Below, one piece after another: positions 9,607 to 21,793 of a stretch of 34,647 nucleotides of DNA (its first letter is position 1; each line of letters starts with the position of its first letter). The DNA is from Haplosporangium gracile. Taxonomy: Eukaryota; Mortierellomycota; Mortierellomycetes; Mortierellales; Mortierellaceae. The stretch covers positions 1 through 34,647 of the forward strand of contig JAAAUF010000424.1 of the NCBI GenBank assembly GCA_015499985.1, written 5' to 3'. Both the position numbers and the translations under genes were made by a program. Below the pieces are notes generated by a model, which was not told the DNA's origin, searched no databases, and was given only the letters and a program-made list of their open reading frames with translations.

Positions 9607-11400
9607 CTATCCGCCGATGAGGATCATGGGGCGGTTCTTCATATTGACAAGGTTGGACATACCGGCGTGCTGCTTCTTTTTGTTCTTGACTGCCATCTCG
9701 ATGACTTCCCTCAGCTCATCATCCGTCTTGCCCTGGCGCATCATATCCCTCAGAGATACTTCCGTGTTTCCAAACAGACACACTTTCAAGTTGCCGTCAG
9801 CGGTGATGCGAAGTCGGTTGCAAGTTCCGCAGAAATGGTCCGACATCGAAGTGATAAATCCGATCTGACCTGCAAATCCGGGCACATGGTATGCTTTCGA
9901 GGTGTCGTTGGGATCATCCACAAGCTTCTTGAACGTAGGATGCACAGCTTGGATGTTCTTGATCAGCTCTTGATAGGGCACTAGTTTGTTCTCCTTCCAC
10001 TTGTTACCTAGAATATCGATGATCAAAAAAAAAAACGAACAGGATAAAATGTTTGTCAATACATGTCTTTCTCTACATACACTTGGGTACCACCCACTTC
10101 TAATATTTCGGTTTTTTTGTTCGATCTGTTTGCTGTAATTGCTGATGCTTACCTCCAAAGGGCATGTATTCGATGAACCGAATGTCGACCTTCTTGTTCC
10201 GTGTAAACTCAACAAAGTCAAGGACTTCCTTGTCGTTGGTGCCACGCATGACTACGCAGTTGACCTTGACAGGATCGATTCCCAAAGCAAGGGCGTCATC
10301 AATAGTCTCCATAACTCTTTCAAATCCTTTTCTGCGTGTCATCAGCTCAAACTTGAAGCGATCCAGAGTATCCAGACTGAGGTTGAGGAGGTTCATGCCA
10401 CTGTTGACAAGCGAGGGCAACTTTCGCTTCAGAGCAATGCCGTTGGATGTCATGGCGATCGTCTTAAGTCCCATTGGTTGCAGCTGGCCCAGTTGTTCTA
10501 GAGACGATGAGCGTAAAGCACATAAAGGTTAGTGGAGTCGAAAGATGAGTCACCTTCTGATGTGTTGATTCCTAGATAAAAAGCCCCAATTGTGAAGTAA
10601 AGTGCACATACCGACGAGTTCATGAATATCCTTGCGTACGGTGGGTTCGCCTCCTGTGAGCCTGATCTTTGTCACGCCCTCCTGAACAAACAAGCGAGCG
10701 AGGCGGATAATTTCGGGCGTTGTCAAGATGTCGTCCTTTGGCGAGAGATCAACTCCTTCTGCTGGCATACAGTATGTACCTAGAAAATGATAGGGGGTGA
10801 GAAAGACGCCGGTATTAGTAATTGGATCGCAAATCCATGTGCACAAAGCGCAGCATGTTGCTGTTTGTTTTATCTTGTTTGTCTGTATTTTTAGGGTCCA
10901 GAAGGTAAGCAACTTACAACGAAGGTTGCATTTTTCCGTCAAAGAGATCCGCAAGTAGGTGTGCTGCCTTGAAAAGTTGTCCGTCAGTACTTTTGAGAAG
11001 GGTCTTTCCTGATCAATCGTTGCAATCTTGGCCTATAAATGGGAGTAAAGTAGATTCATTAGTTCGTCTTTCCGCAAGTATATCCCCAAGGGGACCATTA
11101 GCCGTTCGTTTACTTGCAATAGAACAAAGTTGAAAAATAAGAAAAAAAAAAAAGTACCTGAGTTCTTGCTTTCATGACTTGCTGGATAGATGGGACAACC
11201 GAGTCTTCTTCTTGAGCAAGTGCAGGCATAGAAAAGTGGCGGCGTATGCTGCTCGAGCTGTCGATGTTAATGGTGTTGTGTTGGAGGAATGCGGCGGCGA
11301 TGGTAGGTTGTTTATGTGCGGCTGCGGAATGAGCGAAGTTGGTGGACCTTGAGAAAGCGGCGATGTGCCTTGACCGTGAAAGGAGCCATGGCGATGTCAT
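9607..11400 (-). CDS. MOCS1: Molybdenum cofactor biosynthesis protein 1A (MoaA-type GTP 3',8-cyclase)
   Basis: Five exons, complement(9607..10007, 10153..10497, 10612..10779, 10918..11032, 11158..11400), encode 423 residues. All junctions keep frame and have GT/AG borders. The radical SAM enzyme converts GTP to 3',8-cyclo-dihydro-GTP, the first step of molybdopterin synthesis. The N-terminal 4Fe-4S motif KCNLRCTYC has Cys 116, 120 and 123; the second Cys codon is rebuilt across an intron. [13 protein letters not shown] is the family SAM-region motif. The C-terminal cluster [14 protein letters not shown] has Cys 349, 352 and 366 (Cx2Cx13C). The protein ends in Gly-Gly, the family's functional C-terminus that reaches into the active site. 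Residues 1-60 are rich in Ser, Ala, Arg and His and low in acid, consistent with a mitochondrial presequence. No MoaC-like domain follows, unlike fused MOCS1/cnxABC forms. A C-tract and CAG just upstream of the ATG may be the acceptor of a 5'UTR intron. Confidence 0.95.
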
Positions 11401-11411
11401 TTCTGTAAAGT

Positions 11412-11431
11412 GGGGGGGGGGGGGAGGGGGG
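11412..11431. repeat. G13AG6 homopolymer tract (C-tract in MOCS1 sense)
   Basis: Thirteen Gs, an A and six Gs on the plus strand. In MOCS1 orientation this is a C-rich tract followed by ACTTTACAG and then AA before the ATG. It could be the polypyrimidine tract of a 5'UTR intron, or G-quadruplex-forming DNA in the promoter. Confidence 0.7.
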
Positions 11432-12025
11432 CTTTTAGAGTGAGAGAAGTGGGAAAATCAGAAGAGTGCGCAAGTGACAGGGAGAAATAGAAGTAGAGAA
11501 GGAGAGGGGAGAAGTTGAGAGGGGAGAGAGAAAAAAAAGAAAGGGACGTCGGTGAAAAAAAGAAGTTAAAGACAAAGAAAGACAAGAAAGTCCGAAGAGA
11601 AGGGTGGCTTCTGCACTGTGTACCGGCACTGTGTGAATGGATATGAATGTGAGTCGAACGGAGACAGATCACAGTTACAGTGCAAGAAAAAGGGCGGAGA
11701 AAAGAGACACACCCCTAGCCCCAGTTTGGGCCCCACCCTTTATTTTTTCATCTCTTTTGCTCACCGCATGGGAAAAAAAAAGTGGAGACACAGACACTCA
11801 CTGCTCCATTTCCGTAGCAAGCTTCTTTTTTCCAGCCTTAACTACTCATACAAATATTGGCGGCAACACAATCAATTGGTCTCTGGCAAAACGAGCTGAA
11901 CTACTGGTCCAACAACTTTGACTCTTGCACAAAAAGAAAAACGATCCTGTGGTCAAACTGCATCCTTCTTTAACAAATGGATGTTGCCTACCCCACACAA
12001 TCAAGAAAGGTCATCATGGACTGGG

Positions 12026-12069
12026 CAACAATAACAACAACAACAACAACAACAACAATAACAATAAAC
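12026..12069. repeat. AAC microsatellite
   Basis: Eight uninterrupted AAC copies (12033-12056) with imperfect AAT/AAC flanks. It lies in intergenic DNA, and the threonine- or asparagine-rich frames over it are not taken as genes. Confidence 0.85.
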
Positions 12070-13414
12070 AATAGCAAAACACCCATTAACCCTCCTAACC
12101 CCGCCTTTTTCGTAGTTCGTCCACTAGCAAACACAAACTATTGTTGCCATGGAGACGGATCAATTCATTGGTTTATAGTTTTTTATTTGATCCAGGGTAA
12201 AAAAAACTGCCCTCGCTCGGAAATCCGGGGTTGTTGTGGAGAAGGAGACGTCGAAAAGGTTGCACATTGGCTTTTCGTGTGCCGATACCCTGTTGTTGGT
12301 TGCTCTTTTCGTTGTTACTCATGATCCGGCCGATGGATAAATACCGTCGTTTATTCCCGCAGCGGGCGACTCTTCTTACTCTTCCTATTCTTCTTCCTCG
12401 ACGTTTAACTGATACACAATTACAGACACACAGCCACCGTTCCCCGCTCCTTTTTTCATCATTCTTCGATCCTCCACATGTATTGACTGCCTCTTGCTCA
12501 ACTTTCAACCCAAGCCTCTTATCCCTAGGCCACTTCATGTCGCACCACACTACAATCGACACGCTTCTAAGATGATGTAGGCCAGTTATAAGTATGCCCC
12601 CTTGTTTTCCACCTTTTTATCATGTGTGTGTCCTCACATTGCCAAAAGGAGAGAAGATTGGACCCTGTGGCACTGTCTCTTGTTCCAACATTTCTTCTTT
12701 GACGGTGAGCGATTTTCCCTTCATGTCCGCAGATACAGACGAGCACAAAGAGAGGCGTACACGGACAGGGACAAATGGCAAGGCATCCGCGGTCGGTATT
12801 TTCCGAATCCCTTTCAGGATGTGTTTTGACCTTTTTCGGCATTTCGCAGACGCCATGGAACGAAAAGAGAAAAGCATATGAATAAAGTTGGTGTAGTGCG
12901 CTACAACAGTAGTGCATGTTTCTGCCAGGGTGTCTCGTTCCTCGCTTTTCTTCCTCCTTTTGAGACCACACCTTGCTTCCTGACTCCGATGGGCAAGCAA
13001 GCTAGACTAACTCACTTTAGTTTTTCCTCCCTTTTGGATAGATACATTTGCTGCGTGTCCACACCCACTCACACATAAAATTGACTACTGTGCTGTGCCT
13101 GTGTTGGTGTGTGCAATGAAATCATCATCATCATCACTATCATTATCCTCGTGATCAAAGCCACCTTCGTTCTCCGAACCTTATCTTTTCCCCTGTTGCT
13201 CTTCTACACCCCGTTATTGTGTGCCTTCTACAGCTCCTTTTTTCTTCTTTTCTTCTCGTTACTCCTTGACGAACAACTCTCTTACTCCTACTCCCACTTC
13301 TCTCTTTCTCTCGTAATCGTCACTCCTCCCTCTTACGCTACCCCCCTCATACATACACTCTGACGCCTACTGCGTTCTTACCCATCCCCGCCGAACCCTA
13401 ATCCCCGGAAAGAA

Positions 13415-16400
13415 ATGGCCAATTCCAGGGACTCCCATCTCAGCGACGAACTCGAGAACATCAACCTCCTTCAAGAAGCTACCAGAGACTCAAACTCTGA
13501 AGAACATCCCTCCTCTACTCATCGCCCTCCACCACACTCTCAGCGGGACTCGCGTAGAGTGTCTATCAACTCTCTGGGGTCCAATGCCTCAAACTCGACC
13601 GTCAAGTACAACAATAACAACAACCATGAAACGGCCTCTCTAGCCTCTGGTCAAAGGACACCAACACAACAACAGCAGAGCGGACCGCCTTCGTCCTTTT
13701 CAGGCGCCTTAAAGCGACCCAAGGTTTCCGTCCGGCACTCGTCTAACCTGCTCAACGCAGACAACTTTGGTGGCTCAGGTAGTCGTCGTCGTCGTCCAGC
13801 ACACGGCAAACGCCCAGGATCAAGCCGGTCTTCTATCCGTCAACGCAACCGATCGTCGGACGAGGACGAGGACGAGGACGACTACGATAACCAGCAGGAG
13901 GATGATGACAATCGGTCAAGCCACAGTCGTGCCCGCCCACGCATGTCCCGGAGATCAACGCGCATCTTGGCCGGTGATGACTATGACGACCGATCTGGAC
14001 ACGATCGAGAACAATACAACAATCAGTCGGGAGAGGAGGACGATGGTGAAGGAAGTGACGCTGAACCTTTGACACTCAAGGATAGACAAGAGGTAAGGTC
14101 ATCAACATTCTTGCGGTTCTAATTGTCTGCACAAGTGTGCTGACACATCCCGGACCTCACTTGTTTCCTCTTCCCCCTTGAAAAAAAGTGAAGCGATAAA
14201 CCAGCTGTTTGCATGGTTTTTTCATTGCTCGTGATCACTCTTTTGTTGTTCTCTTTCCCCTCTCATTCTTTTAATTACGCAACGACGCAGATTAACGCGG
14301 AACGACGCAGCAACACATGGATAATAGACGAGGAGCAGAGGAACTAAAGGACAAAGGATATAAGACAAAAGGGCTGGTTGACAGGAACATAAGATGGCGC
14401 GGTGGAAGTCAAGGGCGACAGGATAGTGGTGGATTGAGGTTTTCAATGCCATCGAGCTTCTTTAGCTTCTTTGAACGAACAACGACATGCAGGCTAAAAA
14501 CGAACTAAACCCAGAACTTTGGGTCACCTGTTTCTATCCAACTGCTGTTTGGCTTGGCGCTCATTTTAACATTGTCGACCCTACGTTACACCTCTTTGGT
14601 TTTATCCGTGTAGACGCTCAACCAAACACACCCCTTCGGTCTGCCTCTTTGGAAACCAGCTCTTTATAAAAAGTCCCGCTCCGTCATCCGAAAAGCCAAC
14701 TCGGCCCTCCACTCTCAACCTTCCGCCGACCTATATCTTTCTGTCGGCAACGTACTTTGGACTTTGATCTTTGGCTGGTGGCTCGCCCTGGTCTGCTTCA
14801 TCATCGGTATCGTTCTCTATCTAGTCCCCTTCGGAGGAGGTGCATACGGACGGGTCGTACTCGGACTTTCATACTACCTCGTCTGGCCCTTTGGACAATA
14901 CGTCGAGCGTGAATTACCACCAGGAGAACTCAGGACGGACCGCATGCACAGCGCCAGCGCATCGGGCAACAATGGACACGATGATGAATCTCGACCACTC
15001 CTCTCAAGAAGCAGCTCAGTTCTGGAGCGAGAACACAAGGTGCCATTTTATCGCAACATTTGGACCTTTATCAGACACCTTCCCAGCACCATCTACCGCC
15101 TTCGTCTGGGAGGAATCATCTATTACATCTTCTATTACCTCTTGATCGGTAAGAAATCCCCTTTTGTTTGCGTTGTCATAGCATTGCTGTCAACATTGGA
15201 TGATGTACCGTACGGTGCGGTATTCGTATATACCTGAAAAAGACAGATCTTTGACTGGTACATTCCCTTTCTTCTTGATTGATCTCCGCTACAATTTCAC
15301 AACGACATCATCATAGGACCCCTGCATATGTTTGTCTCTTGCTTGTGCTGGTTCATGGTCGTCTCGATTCCAATGGGCAAGTTCACCTACGTTCTTGCTA
15401 CCCACTTGCGCAGGGATCCGCTGCGACTCAACTTTAAGCGCGGCAGCTCGCTTTCACTCTCTCCTCAACGGTCGGAGATCCTTCTTTGTACTTATGATGC
15501 GATTGGATTCCAGTACTACAAGTACACATACGACGGCACCAACATCATCTTCATCAACTTGATGCCCGTCGTCCTCTTCACCATTCTGGATGAATATGTC
15601 TTGACTAAGGTTCTCGGCCATGGCACTCTAATTACTTCGCCCGAGGTCATTTTTTCGTTGGGACTGGCGTCTGTGATTCCTCTGTCGTACTTTATTGGCA
15701 TGGCTGTCTCGTCGATCTCTGCCCAATCGTCTTTAGGCATGGGTGCAGTGATCAACGCCACTTTTGGATCCATCATTGAGATTATCCTGTACTCTGTCGC
15801 GCTGACCCAAGGCAAAGGACCCATCACAGAAGGAGCTCTCATTGGAAGTTTCTTGGCCGGAATTCTGTTGATGCCTGGAATGAGTATGATGAGTGGAGCT
15901 GTCAAGAAGAAGGAGCAAAAGTTCAACGCCAAGAGTGCAGGTACGGACCCCGGTCTTTGTTTTATCGCAGATTAAGTACGCTTCAGTTTGTATATTGGTA
16001 CTAATCTGACGAACTCTAATCGCTTTTGAAATTAGGTGTCACTGCTACCATGCTTATCATGTCCCTCATTGGAGTCTTGACACCAACACTGTTCTACTCT
16101 ATCTATGGCCGCGTAAGTCATCATGGATATGTCTGAATGTCTGGCGATACTGACTGGGGTTTACTCTTGATTCATCCCTAATACCCACATTCCCATGTAT
16201 TTGCCATATTAGTTTGAGATTCGCTGCACACCTTGCCCTGAGTCGGTACCTCTCCCCATTGAGGCGACTTGCCAGCGCTGCTACCATCACCAGCCCAATC
16301 CAGCAGACGATATCTTTTTCCAAAAGAATGTCAAGCCATTGATGTACTTTTGCTGCATCATCTTGCCCTCGGCCTACTTGATTGGTATTTGGTTTTCACT

Positions 16401-17468
16401 CAGAACTCACGTCAAGCAGATCTGGCACGAACCTCAGCAGCACTCGATCCGCGACTCGTCCATTTACAGAAAGCTTCTTCCAACACACATTGTTCAGCAG
16501 TTGCTTCACTATGGATCAGGAACCCAAGCGGCAGCTCCACACCGTGCTGATGCCGAGATGGGCCGACCCGTTGCTGCAACAGATTATCAGGCAACTTCCT
16601 CTCAAGGAGGCTTGGGTGAAAGACGACCTCCTCATTCGGCTCCTGAGGCAGGCGGTAGCAGCACTGTTTCCGCGCCGGCACTCCATGCTGCGCAAGGATT
16701 GCTTTCATCGCTTTCAATGGACCAGGTCTCGCTCAAGCACGAGCATGACGACGAGGAGGACGAGGCTCATGGCGGACACGACTCGCCCAATTGGTCCAAG
16801 GCCAAGAGTGCTACCGTGCTGCTATCCTGTACAGTTTTGTATTCTATCATTGCAGGTAAGCAACAGAAAATAGGGGGAGATTGGCCCACGTGGAGCTCGA
16901 AAAGGACTTAGCAGATACCCTTTTTTGAGTTTGAAAGATGGCTTGTTTATGATGATAATGAATGTAAAGTAAAGTGGGGTAGAGCATTAATCCTCTTGTT
17001 TTTTTGTTCGATATAGAAATCTTGGTGGATAGTGTGGATGCGGTATCGTCGATTGATGAGAAGCTGTTGGGGTTGACTCTGTTTGCGCTTGTCCCTAACG
17101 TGACCGAGTTCATGAACGCGATCTCGTTTGCGATGTACGGGAACATTGCGCTGTCGATGGAGATTGGATCTGCATACGCGTTGCAGGTGTGTCTGATCCA
17201 GATCCCGGCGATGGTAGCGGTCTCTGCCTGGCTGAACTATGGCAAGGTGCAGATGTGGAAGTTTACGTTCAATTTGATCTTTCCGCGGTGGGACGTGTTC
17301 TCGATGTTGTTCTCTGTCTTTTTGTTGACGTACACCTACATTGAGGGTAAGAGTAACTACTTCAAGGGCAGCATTCTGATCCTAAGTTACTTTGTCCTCA
17401 TGGCCGGCTTTTTTTATGCCCCAGAGTCGCCTGGGAACGGAGATGTGAGCTTCATGATGTCCCCATAG
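13415..17468 (+). CDS. VNX1: Cation/proton exchanger, fungal VNX1 type (CaCA/CAX superfamily)
   Basis: Six exons, 13415..14092, 14614..15148, 15317..15940, 16036..16112, 16213..16855 and 17017..17468, give 1002 residues with every junction in frame. Vnx1-type antiporters sit in the vacuolar membrane and exchange Na+/K+ (some Ca2+) for protons. Residues 1-220 are a disordered cytosolic domain rich in Ser, Arg, Asn and Asp with an acidic DEDEDEDD patch. A family-typical stretch follows (THPFGLPLWKPALYKKSRSV, about 231-250), then membrane segments. The first alpha-repeat motif is GAVINATFGSIIEIILY at about 547-563. The second is the Vnx1-like PNVTEFMNAISFA with Glu about 883. These paired acidic motifs are the ion-binding core. 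A long His/Asp/Glu/Ser-rich loop (about 690-840) separates them. Intron 1 (521 bp) holds two copies of AACGACGCAG. Start context is good (GAA ATG G). Cation specificity cannot be read from the sequence. Confidence 0.9.
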
Positions 17469-17546
17469 ATCCTTTTTTCTTCGTCTAGACAGCTCTCACG
17501 CGCTTGCTTTTTTTTTATCACGACTCTCTTGTATGACTATTGAATG

Positions 17547-17552
17547 AATAAA
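17547..17552 (+). terminator. Candidate polyadenylation signal of the VNX1-type gene
   Basis: AATAAA lies about 79 nt beyond the stop codon on the same strand. Confidence 0.45.
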
Positions 17553-17927
17553 CCAAATGAACGACATAACAAAACAACCACTGCTCGGGTAAATAACAGG
17601 CGGTCCGGCCTGGCCTATTTTGCTTAGTGGATAAGTGTGATAGAGAGTGGTAAAAAGAACCTTGGCGCACACGGTACTGGCACTGCATGGCATGGCACAG
17701 GAGGGGACATGAATATCTAGAAAAGGTGAATGTCCCGAGCATGTAAAGTAAGACCAATTCTCCATAGACGCGATGTTTCTCTTTCTCTGTCCATCCTCTG
17801 GCATTGCCCCATCCACCTACATTTGTGTACACAAATTGCATTCTTTTCCTAGTTTCCCGTCGCTCATGGCTCAAAAAGCGAACCCTTTGGCTCATGCTTT
17901 TTCTTTTTCTTCTTTCTTTCTCATTCC

Positions 17928-17990
17928 TTTTGCTTACACTTTTTGCTTACACTTTTTGCTTACACTTTTTGCTTACGCTTTTTGCTTATG
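17928..17990. repeat. 13-bp minisatellite, about 4.8 copies
   Basis: Unit TTTTGCTTACACT at 17928, 17941 and 17954 (three exact copies), then TTTTGCTTACGCT at 17967 and a truncated TTTTGCTTATG at 17980. It lies about 460 bp downstream of the VNX1-type stop. No coding sense is seen. Confidence 0.9.
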
Positions 17991-20900
17991 TTTCTGCTCA
18001 TTCTCCTTCTCTCTGAGCAGTGGTAAGAAAAAGAAGTGGAAAGCAAAAAAAGAGACAAAAGGGCAATTCAGGGCAAGGGACAAGGCAGGATTAGCAAAGT
18101 GAGGGGGAAAGCCAGCAACAACAAAAAAGAGCATGACGATGGAAAAAGGACAATGCTTTGCATGAATGGACGAACAGTGTGATGGATGTTTATGCCTTGC
18201 CGTGCCATGCACCCTGTGCGTTGACCTTTTGTCCTTACTTTCTTTCCTTCCTTCTTTCCTTGTTTGTTTGTTTATCAGTTGGTGTGTGCGGTGGGTGAAG
18301 GTATAGGCTGTAGGAGGTTTACAGTGTCAGTCTCTATTGAAAAGTATGATTGCTGTTGGTGTTATTTGCTCCATCAACATCTATCCCTTACTTTGTTCTG
18401 TCTCTTCTTTCCTCTCTTTGTTTGTATGCGGCGTTGTAGGGCTGTATGTTTTTACTTTCAATTGACTACAATTTGTGACACATAATAAAAAAAAAGTTGG
18501 CCTGGATCCCCTTCCAGTCTCCCGCCATGCGTCCCTTATACCTCCTCTTTCTGTTTACTCGCTTCGTGTGGGTACAAAATGTGGTTTGGCGAAATCAAAT
18601 ATGTTTTTGCATCTGTGAGTGTCAGCTGGCTACCTGCTGCTTTATTGTTGCTGTTGCCTGGCGTCCCCTCTCTTCATCACTTCCTTCTCCTCGTAGTCTG
18701 ATTTGATACCACACTTGTCAACGAACAAACAAATCAACAAAAGAAACGCGACGGATGGCGTGAAGACAAAAGGCGAAGAGGAAAGAGTCTCGAGTTTGTT
18801 TTTTTTCTTTTCGAGATGTTGTTGTTCTTGTTGTTGCGGTTGCAATTGATTCTGTGATTTTTCTCGTGATGAAGAGTAGTAGGTCAAAGAGGAAGAAGAG
18901 GAGTTGCTGTCACCATTTTTCTTTTTCACTTGTTTTTTCCTCGTTGCTAAGGCATGCGTTTTTGTGCCTGACGTTGTTCTGCAGGGGTTTTATTGACAAA
19001 AAGAAAACAAAAAACAAGGATGTTTGATAAAAGACGAAAGACGGCGGACGGAGTGATAAAAAATGAGTAGCATAGACACGACGGACGAGCACGAGGCAAA
19101 AAAAAAACACGATCGACCTGCACACACAACAAAGAACGCGTTTTGTCTGTCTGCTTAGTCAATCACACCAAGAGAAATGGGGAAGGAAAGCGAGAAAGAG
19201 AAAAAATAGTACCCTCGTTAGAGAGTGAACCAAAATCCCCTCGCTTTTCAAGAAGCTTATAACATGAGATACTTTACTTAAAAAGTGGCGACACCCTTGG
19301 AACTATATTGTCCGCGGATATGTGAAAGTGAGGAAGGATGATCCCATCCATCCATCCATCGCACCAAAGAAACACGAACGCGTGAACAAGCAAACCGAAG
19401 ATGGATGGATGGGATGGGGTGAGGTGGATGACCTAACATGGTCCTTCCTTGTCTCCTTCTCTCTGTCTCTCGCATTCATGTCCTTCTTTGTCCTCGTTGT
19501 TGTTATTTGTGTGTGTTTGTGTTAGTGTTTGTGTTAGTGTTTGTGGTTTTTTTTCTGCGAGCAAGGGAAAATAAGCCGGCGTTGTCCTTGTTGTTGACAC
19601 TTCTTCTCTCGTCTCCCCCAACGAAGAGATGTGCGATCGATTGAATATGTTTGAAGGAGACCCACCCTCTATAACTTGAAAAAAGTATCTTTTTTTGTGT
19701 CCGTCCCATCTTGTGTCCCCTTCTGGCCCTTTTTACCCAGTGCTCTCAACATTTATTTTTTTTCTGTTTTTACCGCCTTTCCTTTCCTTTCCCGAGTCCA
19801 TCCAAAGTTTGAATAGAAAGAAAAAAAAAAGGAAGGGGAGGGGGGGTCGAGAACACGGAGGCAGACACAGCTCTTGCGCTAATCTTCTTCGGCGATTGCG
19901 ATTGTTCTTCTTCTCTGCTTCCTCCTTCGTTGTTGGTTGTTCTCTGTCGTTCCCCTTTGTTCAAAATAACATCCAGGATTCCAGCTTCTGGATCCCAATC
20001 ACGGATTGGTCTTTAATCCCGATGTTCCCGATTGGTTCCACTGGAACGAAGCATTATGGAAAATGGGTAATATCCCTTCATTATCTATTATCATTGGCCT
20101 GTCTCTCTCTCTCTCTTGCTTTTCCTTCTTAAAGCGAAAGCTAAAAGAAGAAAAGAGGCAAGGAAAAAAAAAAAAAAAAAGGAATGGGAACAAAAGCTTC
20201 TGCGCTTTGGTGGTGATTATGCAATTGCGAATGGCCCTGTATGCAAGATGGTCGCATTTTTTTTGCTCATGGTCAGTTCGTTCTGTGTTTGTCTGCTGGG
20301 ATGTTCCCTGTGACTGAGTATTTTTTCATGGCGGGATAAAAAAGAGTTGAAGCAGGGGTTGGGTTGAGGTTGGGCAGCCTACCCGGAGTTGCAGGTGGGA
20401 AAGGAAGCGAAAAGAGAAAAGTGAAGTGAGAGGACATGCGAATACTTGACCGATTGATACCGAACAAAAACGCACTTTTTTTTGAGAACCATCCATGGTG
20501 CGGAGAAACAAGGACGGTACGGTATGGAATGGTGCGGTTGATGGCATGGCATGGCATGGCATAGAATGGAGTCTAACGGTCGGGATGGATTGAAAACGCA
20601 CGGCGAGCACCAAAAAAAAAAGTGCGACACAACTCGACTGAGAAAAAAAGGGTTTGGCGCTTACCCTTTCCTTTCTCCACTTCCTTGCTAAAAACGCAAA
20701 AAAAAAAGAAAAAGAGAGATCCTATTTGTAAACTATGTACCCCGCGATGAGTATCAATCAAAAAGAGGAGTTGAGATTAGGGTTGGGAGATTGAAACTTG
20801 ATTTTCTCTAACAGAGAAAAGATTGGCTTTTCTGTCAGGCGCACCCTTCTAAAGGTTTCATTCTACAGTAAGAAAGAGTAGAAAGACATGAGCAGAGCAA

Positions 20901-21597
20901 ACCCCGCCTCGTGTGGACATAATCACAACAGCAACAACTAGCATCACTCCCTTTACTTCCGCCTTGCCCTGGCCACTTGATGCGTGTCCCCTACCTGTCG
21001 TTTGTGCTTTCTTCTTTTGTCGTTGCACAGAAAATACTAAATAACCAAAGTGGAGCCGAGCGACACTTTTGTGGCACAATCTAACCTCTTCCTTCCTTTG
21101 TCCCGTTTGTTCAGTCAATGCGCGTAACCATCTTTCTCTCACCTCAAGTGGCCCTTTGTACGGTCGAATAATGGCCCGCTTGCATTTTCTAACTTTCATC
21201 TTTTAATGCTGTTTGGTGTCTTTGTTGTTGCTTACTGCTAAAATGCACTGCAACTATCGATCAATCACTACAATTACGATGACTATGGCCAAGGAAAGCT
21301 GTAGCTTGGATAAACAAAGCCCGAAAAAAAGGGCATTATTACTCCTCAGAACGAATGATCGAAGGTGGATGAGGATCATGTCAGCAACGCGTCGTTTTGG
21401 AGGCTGTAGCGACTAGAACTTATGGACGTTTTGGATGCATTGCCGCTTATTTTGCCTCTCCCGCGTAATGTAACGGCAAAATGCAATGGGCGCGAACAAA
21501 GAGGGTTGTAATCTACTTCCATTTCATCAGCAAAAGGATTAGGCGTTTCAGAACTAACATTTCAATTGGCAGGAAGAAGCTGTAGTTGTTTGCTTTT

Positions 21598-21629
<32 letters not shown>

Positions 21630-21630
21630 G
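21598..21630. repeat. TTG microsatellite, 11 copies
   Basis: Perfect TTG x 11 in intergenic DNA. It is the reverse complement of the AAC/CAA repeats seen at 12033 and in intron 2 of the trefoil-WGR gene. Confidence 0.95.
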
Positions 21631-21783
21631 CTGCTTATGATCATCTTCTTCATATCATCTTCGCTATCTGCCCGAAGTGCGCACTGTCATCCCTACATAC
21701 ATGCCTTCAGCACAAAGCTACCCTATGCATGAACAAGTACCTACTTACCTTTGCAGTCTGTGTTCTATTTTTTTTTTTTTTTT

Positions 21784-21793
21784 NNNNNNNNNN
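21784..21793. other. Assembly gap (10 N)
   Basis: Ten Ns preceded by a poly-T run and followed by A-rich sequence. This looks like a placeholder gap at a homopolymer the assembler could not cross, so the true distance is unknown. Confidence 0.98.

Larger units (their letters stand above)
11401..13414. promoter_or_regulatory. Divergent intergenic/promoter region between MOCS1 and the VNX1-type gene
   Basis: Both neighbours point outward, so this 2 kb must hold both promoters and 5'UTRs. It carries a 13-G plus 6-G run at 11412-11431, an AAC microsatellite near 12030 and pyrimidine-rich sequence from about 13190 to 13340 ahead of the VNX1-type start. I see no coding exon in it, but 5'UTR introns are possible on either side. 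Confidence 0.5.

Noticed and set aside
20858..21199. 113-codon minus-strand frame
   Set aside because: No domain, signal or neighbour support; it could not be told apart from chance.
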